This document shows positions 6,578 through 7,104 of a stretch of 7,104 bases of DNA, in pieces; within the stretch, counting starts at the first letter, position 1; the number at the start of each line of letters is the position of its first letter. Made by a program: the position numbers and the translations under genes. Location of the stretch: assembly GCA_018716005.1 (NCBI GenBank), contig DVKN01000134.1, forward strand, positions 1 through 7,104. Reading direction: 5' to 3'. The notes beneath the pieces are model-generated. The model did no database searches and was not told where the DNA came from. It saw nothing but the letters and a program-made list of their open reading frames with translations. This stretch comes from Candidatus Scatomorpha stercoravium (GTDB lineage: Bacteria > Bacillota > Clostridia > Oscillospirales > Oscillospiraceae).

Positions 6578-6586
6578 TAGGTTAAT

Positions 6587-7104
6587 ATGACGTCACTACA
6601 AGAAAGCAATAATTTTACTAAAGCTGTGCTTGTGTTATTTGTCGTACTATTTACTTGTCTCCTGGCGCAAATTGGGAATGCAAATATTGAACAGTATTAT
6701 CAAGTTAACTATAATAATTCACAGTCTGGATTTTTAACTGATGATTTGTACGTTGCTACAAAAGACTTGCCAGACAACTGCAGAGATTACATGTATAGTT
6801 TAGGGATTGATGTCGACGCATTGGGTTGTCCGATGCCCGTATTCACATATGAGGGAAGTGGTAACGAAAGTAATAGCGGCGGTATATTTTGGATTCCCGT
6901 TGTTAGCCGTAACGTGATTCAAGGATTCTATGTTATATCAACTGGTAGATTGAGTGTTGGCTATACAACTTCACTTTCAGGGAAAATACAGGCACTGGCA
7001 AAGAAAACAAGCGAAAAAAATCCCTTGTATCTAATTGCTGACAATATATATACGTATGCAATTATAGGAGATACAGCATATTATATCGGCGATCCAATAA
7101 TAGA
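6587..7104 (+). CDS. Putative exported protein, 3' end missing (partial)
   Basis: An uninterrupted frame of 172 codons runs off the right edge. It starts at ATG 6587, with AGGAG at 6573-6577 and an in-frame stop just upstream. The N-terminus looks like a signal peptide or anchor: Lys12, a hydrophobic run at about 13-27, and a possible cleavage after GNA32. Cys24 follows Thr, so it does not form a normal lipobox. The visible mature part is rich in Tyr, Asn, Ser and Gly with short alternating segments that look beta-rich (for example FWIPVV, GFYVIS, YAIIGD). I do not recognise the family. It vaguely recalls the region before papain-like (C39-type) peptidase domains in secreted Firmicutes proteins, but the diagnostic part would lie outside the window. 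Codon and base use (18 of 60 bases G or C in one row) differ sharply from the operon, suggesting horizontal acquisition. Confidence 0.75.
   Translation, partial: MTSLQESNNFTKAVLVLFVVLFTCLLAQIGNANIEQYYQVNYNNSQSGFLTDDLYVATKDLPDNCRDYMYSLGIDVDALGCPMPVFTYEGSGNESNSGGIFWIPVVSRNVIQGFYVISTGRLSVGYTTSLSGKIQALAKKTSEKNPLYLIADNIYTYAIIGDTAYYIGDPII

Larger units (their letters stand above)
6093..6586. other. Intergenic region with composition switch, no supported gene
   Basis: About 490 bases without a convincing gene. The first 70 bases are GC-rich like the operon; from about 6165 the DNA becomes AT-rich (14 of 60 bases are G or C in 6181-6240). Both strands carry only short ORFs without good ribosome binding sites or recognisable products. 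A TATAAT at 6465-6470 is the best -10 candidate for the downstream gene, but no matching -35 is evident, and its start codon is more than 110 bases further on. ACATGATAT occurs twice (6271 and 6492). I see no tRNA, CRISPR or insertion-sequence ends. Confidence 0.6.

Overview
The window looks like a GC-rich, Gram-positive gut-type Clostridia (Oscillospirales/Christensenellales-like) chromosome. That assignment is inferred from a lipoprotein-type ApbE, Rnf genes in the clostridial C-D-G order, strong AGGAGG-type ribosome binding sites, and GC-rich genes that still use the ATA isoleucine codon often. No marker gene fixes the taxon.

Positions 1-6092 hold one tight forward operon built around covalent flavins. 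It begins inside a large protein of repeated FMN-binding-like domains that is cut by the left edge. Then come apbE (the FMN transferase that loads flavin onto threonines), rnfC, rnfD, an rnfG-like gene with two FMN-binding domains, and a small five-helix membrane protein of unknown function. Gene junctions are 3 bp, 54 bp, ATGA overlap, ATGA overlap and 14 bp. A strong GC-rich hairpin with a T run at 6064-6092 ends the operon. The promoter lies left of the window.

The genes suggest one membrane electron-transfer device. RnfC would take or give electrons at NAD(H)/FMN/2x[4Fe-4S] in the cytoplasm. RnfD and the RnfG-like protein would carry ApbE-attached FMN in and outside the membrane. The repeat protein may extend the flavin chain outside the cell. 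The rnfE, rnfA and rnfB genes that normally follow rnfG are not here: an unrelated 154-residue membrane protein occupies their place and the terminator follows. This makes the locus an atypical Rnf-like module and the most interesting part of the window. Whether EAB exist elsewhere in the genome cannot be seen.

From about 6165 the base composition falls sharply (about 23-30 % GC in 60-base rows counted by hand, against about 68 % in a row inside rnfC). The stretch 6093-6586 has no convincing gene but contains two adjacent inverted repeats. A well-formed start with a good ribosome binding site at 6587 opens an AT-rich gene for an exported protein that runs off the right edge. It is probably acquired DNA unrelated to the operon.
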